Assembly (NCBI RefSeq): GCF_000708675.1
Contig: NZ_JELR01000002.1
Span: 1,504,228-1,568,227 of the forward strand
DNA: 64,000 nt
Origin: Microbulbifer sp. HZ11
Lineage (GTDB): Bacteria; Pseudomonadota; Gammaproteobacteria; Pseudomonadales; Cellvibrionaceae
Direction of reading: 5' to 3'
The notes beneath the pieces are model-generated. The model saw only the letters and a list, made by a program, of their open reading frames with translations, was not told the DNA's origin and searched no databases. The position numbers and the translations under genes were made by a program. Below are positions 28,368 through 39,251 of this stretch, piece after piece. How positions within the stretch are numbered: the first letter of the stretch is position 1; each line of letters begins with the position of its first letter.

Positions 28368-30449
28368 TCAGGGAGCGGCTTCAGCCTGCAGGGTCACCCC
28401 GGAGTAGGCGCTGTACCCGCGGATACTGATGTACCAGGTACCCGCTTGCGGGTTACTGAGACTGCAGCTCTCGTCGTTGCCCCAGCGATAGGGGCGGCAA
28501 TCGTAGCTGCTGGTGGTGGGCTGGCTGCCATAACGCACGTACAGGTCACCATCGCCGCTTCCGCCACTCATCAGCACTTCCAGAGAGCTCATGCCACTGT
28601 TCACATCGAGGGTAAAGTGCTGCCAGGCATTCGCCGAACCGGCGACATTGGTCTCGGTCCAGCCGGTGGCGCCACCGCCACTACCGCCCTCATCAAAACT
28701 TCCCACCAGGCTGACACCGGAGAAGCTGCTATAGGCGCGCACCATCACGTGATAGGTACCGGCCTGCACATTGCTAATTGAGCAGGTTTCGTTGTTGCCA
28801 TTTTGGTAGGGGCGGCAATCGTAGCTGCCGGTAGTGGGCTGGCTGCCGTACTGGACGTACAGGTCGGCATCACCGCTGCCGCCGGAAATCTGGAAGCTCA
28901 GATTGCTGGCTCCAGCCGGGACTTCCAGAGTGAACCGTAGTTCCTGACCCGAGCTCGCGGAGAGACCGGTTTCGGCAACACCATTGGTCAGCTCGCCATC
29001 ACCAGGCTGCGGGTTACCACCGCCACCACCGTTGGCCGCGGCCACCGCGGCGGCTGCGTCGACAATACCGGTACCGCACTGACTGCAGGAGCCGGGGAAG
29101 CTACGCGCGGTGCTTTTGAGTATGGACTCTACCTCGTCCGGGGTGATACCTCCGTCCACCGCGTACAGCAGCGCCGCAGCGCCGGCCACGTGGGGAGCGG
29201 CCATGCTGGTGCCCTGATAGAAGGCGTAGTTATCGCTGCCCGGGCCCTGGGTGCCGCTGTTCAGGGTGGAAAGCACGCCGTTTGAACTCACCGAGGTTTC
29301 GCCCCCGGGCGCCGCCACATCCACCACGCTGCCGTAGTTGGAATAATAGGCGCGACTGCCGGCACGATTGGTGGAGGCTACGGTAATGACGCCATTACAG
29401 CTGGCCGGGCTGTAATTGCCGGCATTGGCGTTGGAGTTACCCGCGGCCACCACCACGGTGGTGCCGAGACTGCGCGCAGTGTTGATGGCATTTTGCGTGG
29501 TGGTGTCACAGCCACCGCCTCCGCCAAGGCTCAGGTTCAGCACCTGGGCCGGATTGGCGTTGGCAGGAACGCCGCTGACGTTGCCACCGGCACCCCAGAT
29601 AATGCCGTCGGCGATATCCGAGGTGTAACCACCACAACGGCCGAGTACACGGATAGGGACAATTTTGGATTTGTAGGCAACGCCCGCCACACCGCTGCCG
29701 TTGTTGGTCACCGCAGCAATGGTGCCCGCAACGTGGGTGCCGTGCCAGCTGCTATTGCGCGCCGGCTGCCCTGCGCCACAGGCACCCGCCGGTGACCAGT
29801 CGCCGGGATCGCTGGCGTCGCTGTCACGGCCGTTACCATCCTGAGCCACGGTGGTATCAGAGATCATGTCATAGCCGGGAAGGAGGTTGGCATTGAGGTC
29901 CGCGTGTGGGCGATAGCCGGTATCGATGACCCCCACTACAACACCCTCGCCCTGTGTCACGTCCCATGCCGCTGGCAGATTCAGGCCACCGGTAGCTTCA
30001 AAGTAATGCCACTGCTGGTTGTAATAGCTGTCGTTGGGGGTGGCCATAGGTTGCATCAAGCGATCGGGCTCCGCGTACTCCACCTGCGGGTCCTGCTGCA
30101 GGCGCGCAATGATTGCGTCAAGTTCCGCTTTGCTTGCGCGCTTTTCCAATTTCATCAACTGCGCACCGGTGGCCAGGCGACGCATATGTTTAAAGCGATG
30201 ACCGGCGGTTTGCGCAACTCGATCGATGGCTGTCTGTGACATCGCCGTCGCATTGGCTCCTGCCATGGTGCTTTTGTACTTAACAATAATGCGATCGGTA
30301 ATCACCTCGTCTGCTGCCACCGACATGGCAGAGAGCTCAGGTTCGACCGCGTGGGCTGAAAAACTTGCACCGAAACTGGCGCTCAGCAGAAGCGTTGCGG
30401 CGCCGAAAATAGCACCGGGGGAAGGTTTCAATAACGCTGATAATTTCAT
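28368..30449 (-). CDS. Secreted S8 subtilisin-like serine protease with two PPC domains
   Basis: 693 residues from the ATG at 30449 (GGAG upstream). The order is a signal peptide (1-34), an inhibitor I9-type propeptide (about 45-130), the peptidase S8 domain (about 140-450) and two C-terminal PPC domains (about 470-590 and 600-693). The catalytic triad is Asp176, His236 and Ser415 with oxyanion Asn338, all in canonical context (VIDTG, HGTHVAG, GTSMAAP). The catalytic domain carries several cysteines. Each PPC domain has a GSGDxDLYVxYGSQPT block and a CRPY...C disulfide pair. It is probably an extracellular protease for nutrition, and PPC domains are commonly removed during maturation. An alternative ATG lies six codons upstream. 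Confidence 0.93.
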   Translation of the reverse strand: MKLSALLKPSPGAIFGAATLLLSASFGASFSAHAVEPELSAMSVAADEVITDRIIVKYKSTMAGANATAMSQTAIDRVAQTAGHRFKHMRRLATGAQLMKLEKRASKAELDAIIARLQQDPQVEYAEPDRLMQPMATPNDSYYNQQWHYFEATGGLNLPAAWDVTQGEGVVVGVIDTGYRPHADLNANLLPGYDMISDTTVAQDGNGRDSDASDPGDWSPAGACGAGQPARNSSWHGTHVAGTIAAVTNNGSGVAGVAYKSKIVPIRVLGRCGGYTSDIADGIIWGAGGNVSGVPANANPAQVLNLSLGGGGGCDTTTQNAINTARSLGTTVVVAAGNSNANAGNYSPASCNGVITVASTNRAGSRAYYSNYGSVVDVAAPGGETSVSSNGVLSTLNSGTQGPGSDNYAFYQGTSMAAPHVAGAAALLYAVDGGITPDEVESILKSTARSFPGSCSQCGTGIVDAAAAVAAANGGGGGNPQPGDGELTNGVAETGLSASSGQELRFTLEVPAGASNLSFQISGGSGDADLYVQYGSQPTTGSYDCRPYQNGNNETCSISNVQAGTYHVMVRAYSSFSGVSLVGSFDEGGSGGGATGWTETNVAGSANAWQHFTLDVNSGMSSLEVLMSGGSGDGDLYVRYGSQPTTSSYDCRPYRWGNDESCSLSNPQAGTWYISIRGYSAYSGVTLQAEAAP

Positions 30450-30759
30450 TGTTGCGAATTTCTCCATAATTATTTTTATCGGCGGAGCTGGGTAGAGCCG
30501 CCGTAACGACACCGCGGAACTCCTGCGCGGCGACCCGCAAATATCCCCGCAATTTTGTTACGGATTTATTTAACAAGGTTCTTATGTAACGAGGAGATTC
30601 ATTTCGCCCACAAGTGAAAATCGGGACAACTCTTTGGAATTCGCGCCAAATTTAGGTTTTAGTTGGTACGATCGTAACCCTTTTGGGGCCCGATGTGACG
30701 GGGGTCTCGGCGCCTGGCAGCGAAATGATTTTTGGCCAACCGCTCAATGTTTCTGGTGA
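30450..30759. other. 310-base intergenic region without recognisable content
   Basis: It lies between the start of the subtilase gene and the end of the MFS gene, both minus strand, so it should hold the subtilase promoter. I see AT-rich sequence near 30545-30600 but no promoter that fits well, and no repeat or small gene. Confidence 0.5.
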
Positions 30760-31962
30760 TCAGCCCGCGGCTCGCCGCATGGTGAGACTAAAACCCAGAA
30801 GACCGACTATTGGTCCGGGTAACAAAAGCCAGACCGCCGACGGGCCTATCCGCTCGAACAGTACACTGGCTCCGGTGATTGAAATAACCGTGATTGCAAA
30901 GCCGATGGAATTCTGAATGGCTAGGGCCGCACCCACCAGATGGCGAGGGCAGGCGGTGGCAGAGAGTGCGGAAAACTGTGGAGAGTCTGCGATGACGGTT
31001 GCTCCCCAGATCAACAGTAGAAGTGCGAGCGCGGGTGCTGGCAGTGTGCTCCACAGCAGAGCAAATACCAATGCACAACTTCCGGATGCTGCCAGTGCGG
31101 CCACGGCCACCGGCCCGCTGCCATATTTTCGTGAGTATCTTCCGCCAATGACGCAGCCCAGTGCACCCGCCGCGATAATGCAGAACGAGAGACCGGGAAT
31201 ACCCAGCGCGGGAAACTGTTCGAACAAAGCGGTGCCTGAAACCAGTAATGGCACCATCGCCCAGAAAGCGTAGAGTTCCCACATATGTCCGAAATATCCC
31301 CAGGCGGCTGCGCGAAACCGGGGAATTCGAAAGGCCTGAAATACCGCCGGCGGACCACTGCTCCGGTCACCAGGTAACACGGCAGACTGCCTAAGTGGCG
31401 GCGGCAGGTGGGGCCCGTCGCCGAGGTAGTGAATTAAAATAGCGGCGACCAGTGCAAGGGCTGACGAAGCCGAGATAATCCACTGCCAGGGCAAATCGGC
31501 ACCAGCTTCCCGCAGCCCGTGCGGCAGCGCTGTGCCAAGGGTGAGCATTGCCACCAGTTGTGCCAGTGCAGCACCGGCACGCTCCGGCGCCCAGCTCACA
31601 ATCAATTTCATCCCCATGGGGTAAATGCCTGCCAGGCACACACCCACTAAAAACCGGAAGATGACAGCGCTGGAGAGCCCATCCGCCAGCCATGCGAAGC
31701 CGGCATTAAACACCGCGCCCGCCAATGTGCTCACAATAAAAATCTGACTGGCCCGGAAACGGTCCGCGATGCCACCAAGGGCAAGGGCCAGCGTGCCCAG
31801 AATAAAACCGCCCTGCACCGCGTTGGTCAGCCAGCCAATGTCAGTCACTGAAATCTGCCAGTTAAGCGCGAGATCGTCGGCGGCGCTGTTGGCGCTGAAC
31901 CAGAGAGAAGTACCCAGTAGCTGAGCCAGGGCGATGACGATTACTGGGTTTGAAAGTCGCAT
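30760..31962 (-). CDS. MFS transporter of unknown specificity
   Basis: A 400-residue protein with about 12 hydrophobic helices in two halves and a loop of about 30 residues in the middle (about 185-215). The conserved loop after helix 2 reads GGIADRFRASQ, an MFS motif A variant. It resembles the CynX/NimT-like small-molecule exporters, but the substrate cannot be named. It follows a glycosyltransferase gene on the same strand, 26 bases downstream of that gene, so the two may be co-transcribed. Confidence 0.78.
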   Translation of the reverse strand: MRLSNPVIVIALAQLLGTSLWFSANSAADDLALNWQISVTDIGWLTNAVQGGFILGTLALALGGIADRFRASQIFIVSTLAGAVFNAGFAWLADGLSSAVIFRFLVGVCLAGIYPMGMKLIVSWAPERAGAALAQLVAMLTLGTALPHGLREAGADLPWQWIISASSALALVAAILIHYLGDGPHLPPPLRQSAVLPGDRSSGPPAVFQAFRIPRFRAAAWGYFGHMWELYAFWAMVPLLVSGTALFEQFPALGIPGLSFCIIAAGALGCVIGGRYSRKYGSGPVAVAALAASGSCALVFALLWSTLPAPALALLLLIWGATVIADSPQFSALSATACPRHLVGAALAIQNSIGFAITVISITGASVLFERIGPSAVWLLLPGPIVGLLGFSLTMRRAAG

Positions 31963-31988
31963 AAGGGATTGAGAGCCGGCTCTGCGTG

Positions 31989-33227
31989 TTATGTGGCGTC
32001 GGGCAGTTTATTTTTGGCTTCAATCCAGCGGCTCATGTATTCCTCGGCCCGGTATTCTGTGCGTCGCAAAATTCTGCCCCAGATGTTGCGGTTGCGGTGC
32101 GCATCCAGATTCCCGGCGATTGATTGCAAGCGCTCTATCAATGCCTTTGCGTATGGTGTGTAAGAGAAACCTGCAGACAGCGCGTGGAGGCCGGCATCGC
32201 GCACGGCCAGCCACTCGGATTGGTTCCGATAAACACGGGCAGTGATATCGGCCAGTTGAGCGGGATCCGCCGTCAGTGTGTAGCCCCAGGCATCCGGTGG
32301 AGCCATGGATTCCGCGCCGACGGGTGTGGTGATCGTCGGTGTGCCGGATAGCCAACCATCGAGAATTTTCCCTTTCTGCCCAGCGCCGAAGCGCAGTGGT
32401 GCAAGATTCAGCCGGTAGCCCGACAGAGTCGCCAGTGCATCGTCGGCGCGGCCCATAATTCGCAATCCCGATTTTGGGTCGTGGAAACGCTGCATGGCAT
32501 GATCCGCGTAAGCGCCGTACACATGGCATTCAACATCGGGTAATAGCGCGCGCAGCCTTGGCCAGATAGATTCCGCGAGCCAGGCAACCGCATCGCGATT
32601 GGGGGCGTGCTTGAAGCCGCCGATCATCGCCAGGTGCTGTCGCTCGGCAAAATCGGGAGTGGTCGAGAAATCCGGAAGTTCCCGTACAAGAAATGGCAAA
32701 TAGTGCAATTGCCAATCCGGCAGGCAGAAATGCTGTTTGAGCAGATCCACTTCAACCTGGGAAATCATGATGGTGAGATCGCAGCGTGCCATGGCCGCGA
32801 TCTCGCGCTCGGCGCAGGGGTTAAACAGATTTATCGGTTGACCATTTTTGAGAGCCTGATGGCGCGCCTCGCGCAGGCTGTGAAAATCGCTGGTGTCCAG
32901 AACCGTAACCGCTTGCGGGCATTGCTCGCGCACCCGCCAGCCGAACTGCTCCTCCATCATAAAACGGTCGTAAATCACCAGCGATGGACTCAGCGCGCGT
33001 ACCCAGGTATCAAAACTGGATTCGTTCACTGCAATCTGGTGTTCGCCGTAGCCGGTGCGCGCCTGAAACGGAGTGGGTTGGGCAGGGCTTCCAATGGCAA
33101 TTTCGTAGCCCGCCTCATGCAGCAGATCGAGAATATCGAGTGTGCGCCTGCCGGCCGCCGTAGAGGCGGGTTCGGGCCACTGCTTGGCGATCAGTAGAGC
33201 GATCCTTCTACCTGTGCTGGGAGACAT
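31989..33227 (-). CDS. Glycosyltransferase, GT4-like
   Basis: 412 residues with the two-domain GT-B layout. The C-terminal half has GGFKHAPNRDAVAWL, then LAPLRFGAGQKGKILDGW and TTPVGAES, matching the nucleotide-sugar binding region of family 4 enzymes (an E-x7-E-like pattern is poorly preserved). The N-terminal half shows a Rossmann start, RIALLIAKQWPEP. The acceptor is unknown. It is separated from yicC by only 7 bases and is not part of a recognisable polysaccharide cluster. Confidence 0.72.
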   Translation of the reverse strand: MSPSTGRRIALLIAKQWPEPASTAAGRRTLDILDLLHEAGYEIAIGSPAQPTPFQARTGYGEHQIAVNESSFDTWVRALSPSLVIYDRFMMEEQFGWRVREQCPQAVTVLDTSDFHSLREARHQALKNGQPINLFNPCAEREIAAMARCDLTIMISQVEVDLLKQHFCLPDWQLHYLPFLVRELPDFSTTPDFAERQHLAMIGGFKHAPNRDAVAWLAESIWPRLRALLPDVECHVYGAYADHAMQRFHDPKSGLRIMGRADDALATLSGYRLNLAPLRFGAGQKGKILDGWLSGTPTITTPVGAESMAPPDAWGYTLTADPAQLADITARVYRNQSEWLAVRDAGLHALSAGFSYTPYAKALIERLQSIAGNLDAHRNRNIWGRILRRTEYRAEEYMSRWIEAKNKLPDAT

Positions 33228-33234
33228 CGGTGGA

Positions 33235-34104
33235 TTACTCGATGTTTTGCACCTGCTCCCGCATCTGTTCGATCAACACTTTCAATTCCACCGCGGCCTG
33301 TGTGGTATCGGTAACCACCGCCTTGGAAGAAAGGGTATTCGCCTCGCGGTTGAATTCCTGCATCAGGAAATCCAGGCGGCGTCCAATTGGCCCGCCATTT
33401 TTCAGCACGCGGCGGGTCTCGGTGATGTGGGCGTCGAGGCGGTCGAGCTCTTCGTCCACGTCGGCCTTCTGTGCCAGCAGGGTAATTTCCTGTTCGATGC
33501 GGTCCTTGTCGATTTCTTCCAGCAATTCTTCCAGGCGGCTTTTCAGTTTCTCGCGCTGACTTTGCAGTATCTGCGGTAACAGCGCACGCACGGTGGTGAC
33601 CTGATCATTGATGCCGGCGAGACGGGCTTCGATAAAGCCGGCGAGTTCCGCGCCTTCGCGTTCGCGGTTATCCACGATCTGCTTCAGGGCCTGCTTGAAG
33701 CCCTCGAGAATGGCGCCGGCCTGCTCTTCCGCGTCGGTTTCCGGTTCTGCGATCACGCCCGGCCACTTGAGTACTTCGAGGGGGTTCAGTGGCTGATTGT
33801 CCGGTGCAACCTGAGCGGCGGCTTTGACCAGTTCTTCTACCAGTGCCTGGTTTACCTTGATCCCCGTAATCTCGCCGCTATTGGCTTTAAGGTTCAGGTT
33901 CATTTCCACTTTGCCGCGGTTGAGGGTTTTGCGCAGCAGCTCGCGCAGTTTTGGCTCCAGTGCGCGGGCGGCTTCCGGAAGGCGGAAGTGGGGCTCCAGG
34001 TAGCGATGATTGACGGAGCGCATCTCCCACACGGCGGTACCGGTGGAATAGTTGACTTCCGCGCGCCCGAAGGCGGTCATGCTGCGCACTTTGTTGTTGG
34101 CCAT
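33235..34104 (-). CDS. yicC: YicC family endoribonuclease
   Basis: 289 residues with the family start SMTAFGRAE, the middle EVNLNLK-type strand and the C-terminal helical RLDAHITETRRVL and GRRLDFLMQEFNRE segments, which are highly conserved in YicC. YicC is an endoribonuclease that processes some small RNAs in E. coli. It is divergent from rph, the standard arrangement. I start at the ATG at 34104, since the 18 codons upstream are not conserved. Confidence 0.93.
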   Translation of the reverse strand: MANNKVRSMTAFGRAEVNYSTGTAVWEMRSVNHRYLEPHFRLPEAARALEPKLRELLRKTLNRGKVEMNLNLKANSGEITGIKVNQALVEELVKAAAQVAPDNQPLNPLEVLKWPGVIAEPETDAEEQAGAILEGFKQALKQIVDNREREGAELAGFIEARLAGINDQVTTVRALLPQILQSQREKLKSRLEELLEEIDKDRIEQEITLLAQKADVDEELDRLDAHITETRRVLKNGGPIGRRLDFLMQEFNREANTLSSKAVVTDTTQAAVELKVLIEQMREQVQNIE

Positions 34105-34259
34105 AATATTGCCGTACTCCGGAAATACATTGAGATCAGAGGTGAAAAACAGCGGCAAAGCATAGCACAGGGTGATTGTGTGCTTAGATGGCTATAATGC
34201 CGGGCTTCAAAAGTTAACCACGACCTTTCGTTAAATTTCGCAAAAATCAGAGGTGCAAT

Positions 34260-34979
34260 ATGCAGCGACCCAGCGGCCGCAAACCGGAACAACTGCGCGA
34301 TGTGCGCATTACCCGCAACTATACCCGTCACGCGGAGGGCTCGGTGCTGGTGGAGTTCGGTGACACCAAGGTGCTGTGCAATGCTTCGGTGGCGGCGGAG
34401 GTGCCGCGCTTCCTGCGCGGCCAGGGAAGCGGCTGGATTACCGCGGAATATGGCATGCTGCCCCGCTCAACAGGTTCCCGCATGGGGCGTGAGGCGGCGC
34501 GTGGCAAACAGGGTGGCCGCACGGTGGAGATTCAGCGCCTGATCGGCCGTTCTCTGCGTGCGGCAGTAGATCTGAAAGCCCTGGGTGAGCACCAGATTAC
34601 CCTGGATTGCGATGTGCTACAGGCCGACGGCGGCACCCGCACCGCCTCGATTACCGGTGCGTGCGTGGCGCTCGTAGATGCCATCCGCTATATGCAGCGG
34701 GAAAAAATGATCGCCACCGATCCGCTGAAAAATATGGTCGCGGCAATTTCGGTGGGTATTTATGACGGGGCAGCGGTTCTCGACCTGGATTACCCGGAAG
34801 ATTCCAATGCCGATACGGATATGAACCTGGTGATGGCAGAGGACGGCGGTATGATAGAGGTGCAGGGCACCGCGGAAGGCGCACCTTTCACCGAGCATCA
34901 GTTCGCGGAAATGTTGGCTTTGGGCAAGGCGGGCATTAAAGAGCTGGTGGAACTGCAGAAGAAGGCCCTGGCGGAATAG
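34260..34979 (+). CDS. rph: Ribonuclease PH
   Basis: RNase PH trims tRNA 3' ends by phosphorolysis. The 239-residue protein starts MQRPSGR and contains GDTKVLCNA, the [19 protein letters not shown] active site loop and the [16 protein letters not shown] strand with the catalytic Asp residues. It is the intact length, unlike the truncated E. coli K-12 gene. It diverges from yicC and is followed by a bidirectional terminator. Confidence 0.97.
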   Translation: MQRPSGRKPEQLRDVRITRNYTRHAEGSVLVEFGDTKVLCNASVAAEVPRFLRGQGSGWITAEYGMLPRSTGSRMGREAARGKQGGRTVEIQRLIGRSLRAAVDLKALGEHQITLDCDVLQADGGTRTASITGACVALVDAIRYMQREKMIATDPLKNMVAAISVGIYDGAAVLDLDYPEDSNADTDMNLVMAEDGGMIEVQGTAEGAPFTEHQFAEMLALGKAGIKELVELQKKALAE

Positions 34980-35007
34980 GCGCGCGGCCTGTACTTGCGA
35001 TCGCCAT

Positions 35008-35043
35008 AAAAAGGGCCCGATGGATTTCCAGCGGGCCCTTTTT
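35008..35043. terminator. Bidirectional terminator between rph and the crc-like gene
   Basis: AAAAAGGGCCCG, a 12-base loop and CGGGCCCTTTTT. T-runs are on both strands, so it serves rph (+) and the crc-like gene (-). Confidence 0.88.
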
Positions 35044-35069
35044 GCATCTTGGTATCACGTAGCGGAAAA

Positions 35070-35837
35070 CTACACTTCCAGGTCGTAATCCATGATCAGT
35101 GGCAGATGGCTGGAGAAGTTGACGTTTTTATTGATCGCGCCGTACTCGATCTTGTTCTTCAGGGTCTGCGAGACAATCTGCATATCGGTACGCCAGCCAT
35201 CCCCTTTCCCGGGCTCGCCACTGGGCCACCAGGTAAATTCGTCCGCGTCTTTCACTACCCGGCGGAAAGCATCGATATAACCGATGTCATTGAACAGCTG
35301 GTCAAGCCAGCGCTGCTCGTGGCGCATGAACCCTGGTGTGTCCTGATGGTCCTGCCAGTTCTGCACATCCGCGCGACGGTGTGCCATGCCCCAGTTTCCA
35401 CAGAAAATAAAATCCCGACGCTTGCGGCTGATTTTGGCCAGATGGGCCTGCATATCGTCGAAGAACTGGACTTTGACTTCCAGCGACGCTTCATCTTTGG
35501 CGACCGGCGCCAGCAGTGAGCCAACGCTCAGGCGCTCAAAATCGGCCTGCAGGTAGCGGCCGTACATGTCTACGCCGTTGGCGAACCCCATACCGTAAAT
35601 CAGCGCTTTCGGCTGGGCACGGGTATAGATGGCTACGCCGTTTTCATGGGGAGTGCCGGAATCAAAGAAATAGCTGTAGTAACCGTCCGGATGGAAGATA
35701 GGGTGATCCAGTTCCGGTTCCAGTGAGCGCAGATCCTGGAGACAGATGATGTCTGCGTCCTGTTCTGCCAGCCAGTCATAGAGTCCGCGCTGTGCAGCCT
35801 GGTGCACACCATCAACGGACAAACTCACTATTCGCAT
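35070..35837 (-). CDS. crc: Crc-like protein (exonuclease III fold, degenerate active site)
   Basis: 255 residues related to exodeoxyribonuclease III. It resembles the Pseudomonas catabolite repression protein Crc in sequence (YGRYLQADFERLS, KRRDFIFCGNW, TPGFMRHEQRWLDQL) and in position next to pyrE with rph one gene further, as in pseudomonads. Crc works with Hfq at A-rich target sites to repress translation of catabolic genes. The catalytic exonuclease positions appear replaced: the Gly-Asp-x-Asn motif reads CGNW, and the early Glu is LQD. I infer that the protein is non-catalytic and may be regulatory, but this was not tested. Confidence 0.82.
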   Translation of the reverse strand: MRIVSLSVDGVHQAAQRGLYDWLAEQDADIICLQDLRSLEPELDHPIFHPDGYYSYFFDSGTPHENGVAIYTRAQPKALIYGMGFANGVDMYGRYLQADFERLSVGSLLAPVAKDEASLEVKVQFFDDMQAHLAKISRKRRDFIFCGNWGMAHRRADVQNWQDHQDTPGFMRHEQRWLDQLFNDIGYIDAFRRVVKDADEFTWWPSGEPGKGDGWRTDMQIVSQTLKNKIEYGAINKNVNFSSHLPLIMDYDLEV

Positions 35838-35960
35838 TATTAGCCCCTTACCAGCGGACTGTGTAAAATTGCAGTCGTTATTCGTCTGAACATTTTTCGA
35901 TTGCCGCTCCCCTTTCCGTGGGGACCTTCCTTCACCTTAGCCAATAGTTATCAAATTGCC

Positions 35961-36617
35961 ATGCAGCAGTACCAGCGCGACTTTATACAACTGGCCCTGG
36001 AGCACGATGTGCTCTGTTTCGGGGATTTTACGCTGAAATCCGGGCGCCAGAGCCCCTATTTCTTTAATGCCGGCCGTTTCCACAGCGGTGCGGCGCTCGC
36101 CGCACTGGGCAATGCCTACGCGGAGGCGATTCTTGCCTCTGGAGTGGAATTTGATGTCATATTCGGGCCGGCCTATAAAGGCATCCCGCTGGGAGCGGTG
36201 ACCGCGGTGGCATTGGCGCAGAAAGGGGTTGATAAACCCTTCTGTTACAACAGGAAAGAGGCCAAGGACCACGGCGAGGGCGGAACCTTAGTGGGTGCGC
36301 CGCTTAAAGGCAAGGTTTTGATCATCGATGATGTGATTACCGCGGGTACGGCCGTGCGCGAAGTGATGCAGATCATACAGGCTGAAGGCGCACAGCCCGC
36401 TGGTGTGGTCATTGGCCTGAACCGCCAGGAGAAGGCCAACGACGATACGGACCTGTCCGCGATCCAGCTGGTTGAACAGGAATACAGTATTCCTGTGATC
36501 GGGATTGTGGAACTGGACGATATTATTTCTTATCTTAAGTCGGAAGCTGCCAGTGACGCGCTGTTGCAGCGAATTATCGGTTATCGCCAGCAATATGGCG
36601 TTTCCGCTGGGGGTTAG
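35961..36617 (+). CDS. pyrE: Orotate phosphoribosyltransferase
   Basis: PyrE converts orotate and PRPP to OMP in pyrimidine synthesis. The 218-residue product has the PRPP motif [13 protein letters not shown] and the flexible-loop [13 protein letters not shown]. The ATG at 35961 is the conserved start; an upstream in-frame ATG adds 20 unconserved residues. No Shine-Dalgarno sequence is obvious. The gene is divergent from the crc-like gene. Confidence 0.96.
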   Translation: MQQYQRDFIQLALEHDVLCFGDFTLKSGRQSPYFFNAGRFHSGAALAALGNAYAEAILASGVEFDVIFGPAYKGIPLGAVTAVALAQKGVDKPFCYNRKEAKDHGEGGTLVGAPLKGKVLIIDDVITAGTAVREVMQIIQAEGAQPAGVVIGLNRQEKANDDTDLSAIQLVEQEYSIPVIGIVELDDIISYLKSEAASDALLQRIIGYRQQYGVSAGG

Positions 36618-36817
36618 GCGGGCAGAAGCACGCAATTGACCCAATCGGGCTAACTACACGGTGTCTGGCCTGGGGTACTCTGTTGAAATCACGTTGATAT
36701 AGGTGTTCAGGAGAGATTGACCCGGATAACGACCATTGGCCGGCGTTGGCGGGAAGCACAGGGCGGTGCCGCGGACCGACAATTGGCGCTTAATAGACAA
36801 TATACAATGAGGCAGGT

Positions 36818-37414
36818 GTGAAAACCGCACTCGCGCTGGCATTGACCGGTGCCCTTCTGACACTGGATGTCGGAGCTGCAGACTCGGGGTGGGATGGCAA
36901 GAAGCTATACCGCTATACCAACGAACACGGCGTCCAGGTGCTGGACGACGTTGTGCCTCCACGTTATGTGGCCGGCGGTTACGAGGTGCTGACGATTTCG
37001 GGGCGTGTTCTGGAGGTGGTGGCGCCGGAGCTAACTGGCGAGGAACTGGAAGAAAAGCAGCGCCGCGAAGCCCAGATGGAAGCGGACCTGCAGCTGCTCA
37101 AACGCTACAACAGCGTTGCCGACATCGAATCCGCGCGCAAGCGCAAGCTGGCGATCGTTCAGCAGGATATGGCAATCCTGCGCTCCAATATGGCCTCTCT
37201 TAACCGTCAGATCGAAAGCGAAGAGTCTGCGGCCGCTCGCACCCAGCGCAACGGCGGCACGGTATCCGCCGAGCTGCTGGCGCGTATTGAGAATCTGAAC
37301 AAGGAGGTGGCAGTGGTGGCGCAGCGCCTGTCACTGCGTGAGAAGGAAGCGGTGGCCATCAATAGCGAATTTGATGCGGCGGCCAGCCGTTATCAGGAAA
37401 TCGCCGGCAACTAA
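36818..37414 (+). CDS. Exported coiled-coil protein with DUF4124-like N-terminus
   Basis: 198 residues from a GTG start with a GAGGCAGG ribosome site. A signal peptide ends near GAADS (about 20-22). A short domain starting KLYRYTNEHGVQVLDD resembles DUF4124 (usually K-x-Y-x-W/Y-x-D-x-x-G-V), followed by a long charged helix (about 70-195) with heptad repeats, probably a coiled coil. Its function is unknown. It lies between pyrE and slmA, transcribed opposite to slmA. Confidence 0.7.
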   Translation: MKTALALALTGALLTLDVGAADSGWDGKKLYRYTNEHGVQVLDDVVPPRYVAGGYEVLTISGRVLEVVAPELTGEELEEKQRREAQMEADLQLLKRYNSVADIESARKRKLAIVQQDMAILRSNMASLNRQIESEESAAARTQRNGGTVSAELLARIENLNKEVAVVAQRLSLREKEAVAINSEFDAAASRYQEIAGN

Positions 37415-37466
37415 CCTCGTTGGCAGCTGCCAGCGCCACCGCTTCCGATCCGTACATCTACTCGGC

Positions 37467-38078
37467 TTATCCCTGCGCTGTCAGCGCACTTTCCCGGAAA
37501 AACCCGGCAACCAGAACCGGCCACTGCTCTGTCCAGTGTTCGGTGGGTTTGCGTTTAAAACCGCTGCGAACGTATTGGACAATGCGCCCTTCTGCACTGG
37601 CCAGCAATAGATTGGCGGCTGCGGTCAGGGGGATGGCGGGACGCAGCTGTTCGCGCAGTTCCGCTTCACGCAGGATTTGTTTGAGTTGGGTTTCGAGACG
37701 GTCAAACAATTGCAGGATGCGGCCGTGCAGGCGCTCGGTTTCACCGGTCAGGGCGTCACCGGTAAGCAGGCGGGTAATACCCGGATTGCGCTCACAGAAG
37801 GCCAGCAGCAGGTGCAGGATTTTCTGGCAGCGGGCCAGCGCGCTGGGCTCGTCCTGCATGATCAGTTTGATACGGCTGAAGATGGTCTCTTCGATAAACT
37901 CGATGAGGCCTTCGAACATTTTGGATTTACTGGGAAAGTGGCGGTACAGTGCCGCCTCAGAGAACCCCACCTCTTTGGCCAGTGCCGCGGTGGTGATGCG
38001 GGCGCCGGGGCTGGCTTCCAGCATGTGGGCCAGGGCCTGCAGAATCTGCTGGCGCCGATTGATTTTTTCGCTGCTCAT
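37467..38078 (-). CDS. slmA: Nucleoid occlusion factor SlmA
   Basis: SlmA is a TetR-family DNA-binding protein that blocks FtsZ ring formation over the nucleoid. The 203-residue product has [13 protein letters not shown], the helix-turn-helix [22 protein letters not shown] and the conserved C-terminal half of the family. The ATG at 38078 is chosen because the upstream frame lacks similarity. It is downstream of argB on the same strand, in a neighbourhood (pyrE, argB, coaBC) usual for slmA. Confidence 0.93.
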   Translation of the reverse strand: MSSEKINRRQQILQALAHMLEASPGARITTAALAKEVGFSEAALYRHFPSKSKMFEGLIEFIEETIFSRIKLIMQDEPSALARCQKILHLLLAFCERNPGITRLLTGDALTGETERLHGRILQLFDRLETQLKQILREAELREQLRPAIPLTAAANLLLASAEGRIVQYVRSGFKRKPTEHWTEQWPVLVAGFFRESALTAQG

Positions 38079-38313
38079 GAACTGCCTTTGCCCGGAGTAT
38101 TCAGCCGGGATCTGATTTTGTTGTTGTGCCGGTCCTGTTCTCATTACCTGGCCTGGCGGCGTCGGGGTGTCAGAAGCCCGCGGTTTTAATAAATAGCTTA
38201 ACGCGCCAAAAGCCGGTGAACTTGCGCCAGAATCGTAACGATTCGGCGCCACCGCATCAATTGTTAGTGATCGTTAACACTGGTTATGTGACCGCTGTCA
38301 CGTACCCTGTTGG

Positions 38314-39243
<930 letters not shown>

Positions 39244-39251
39244 TCAATAGG

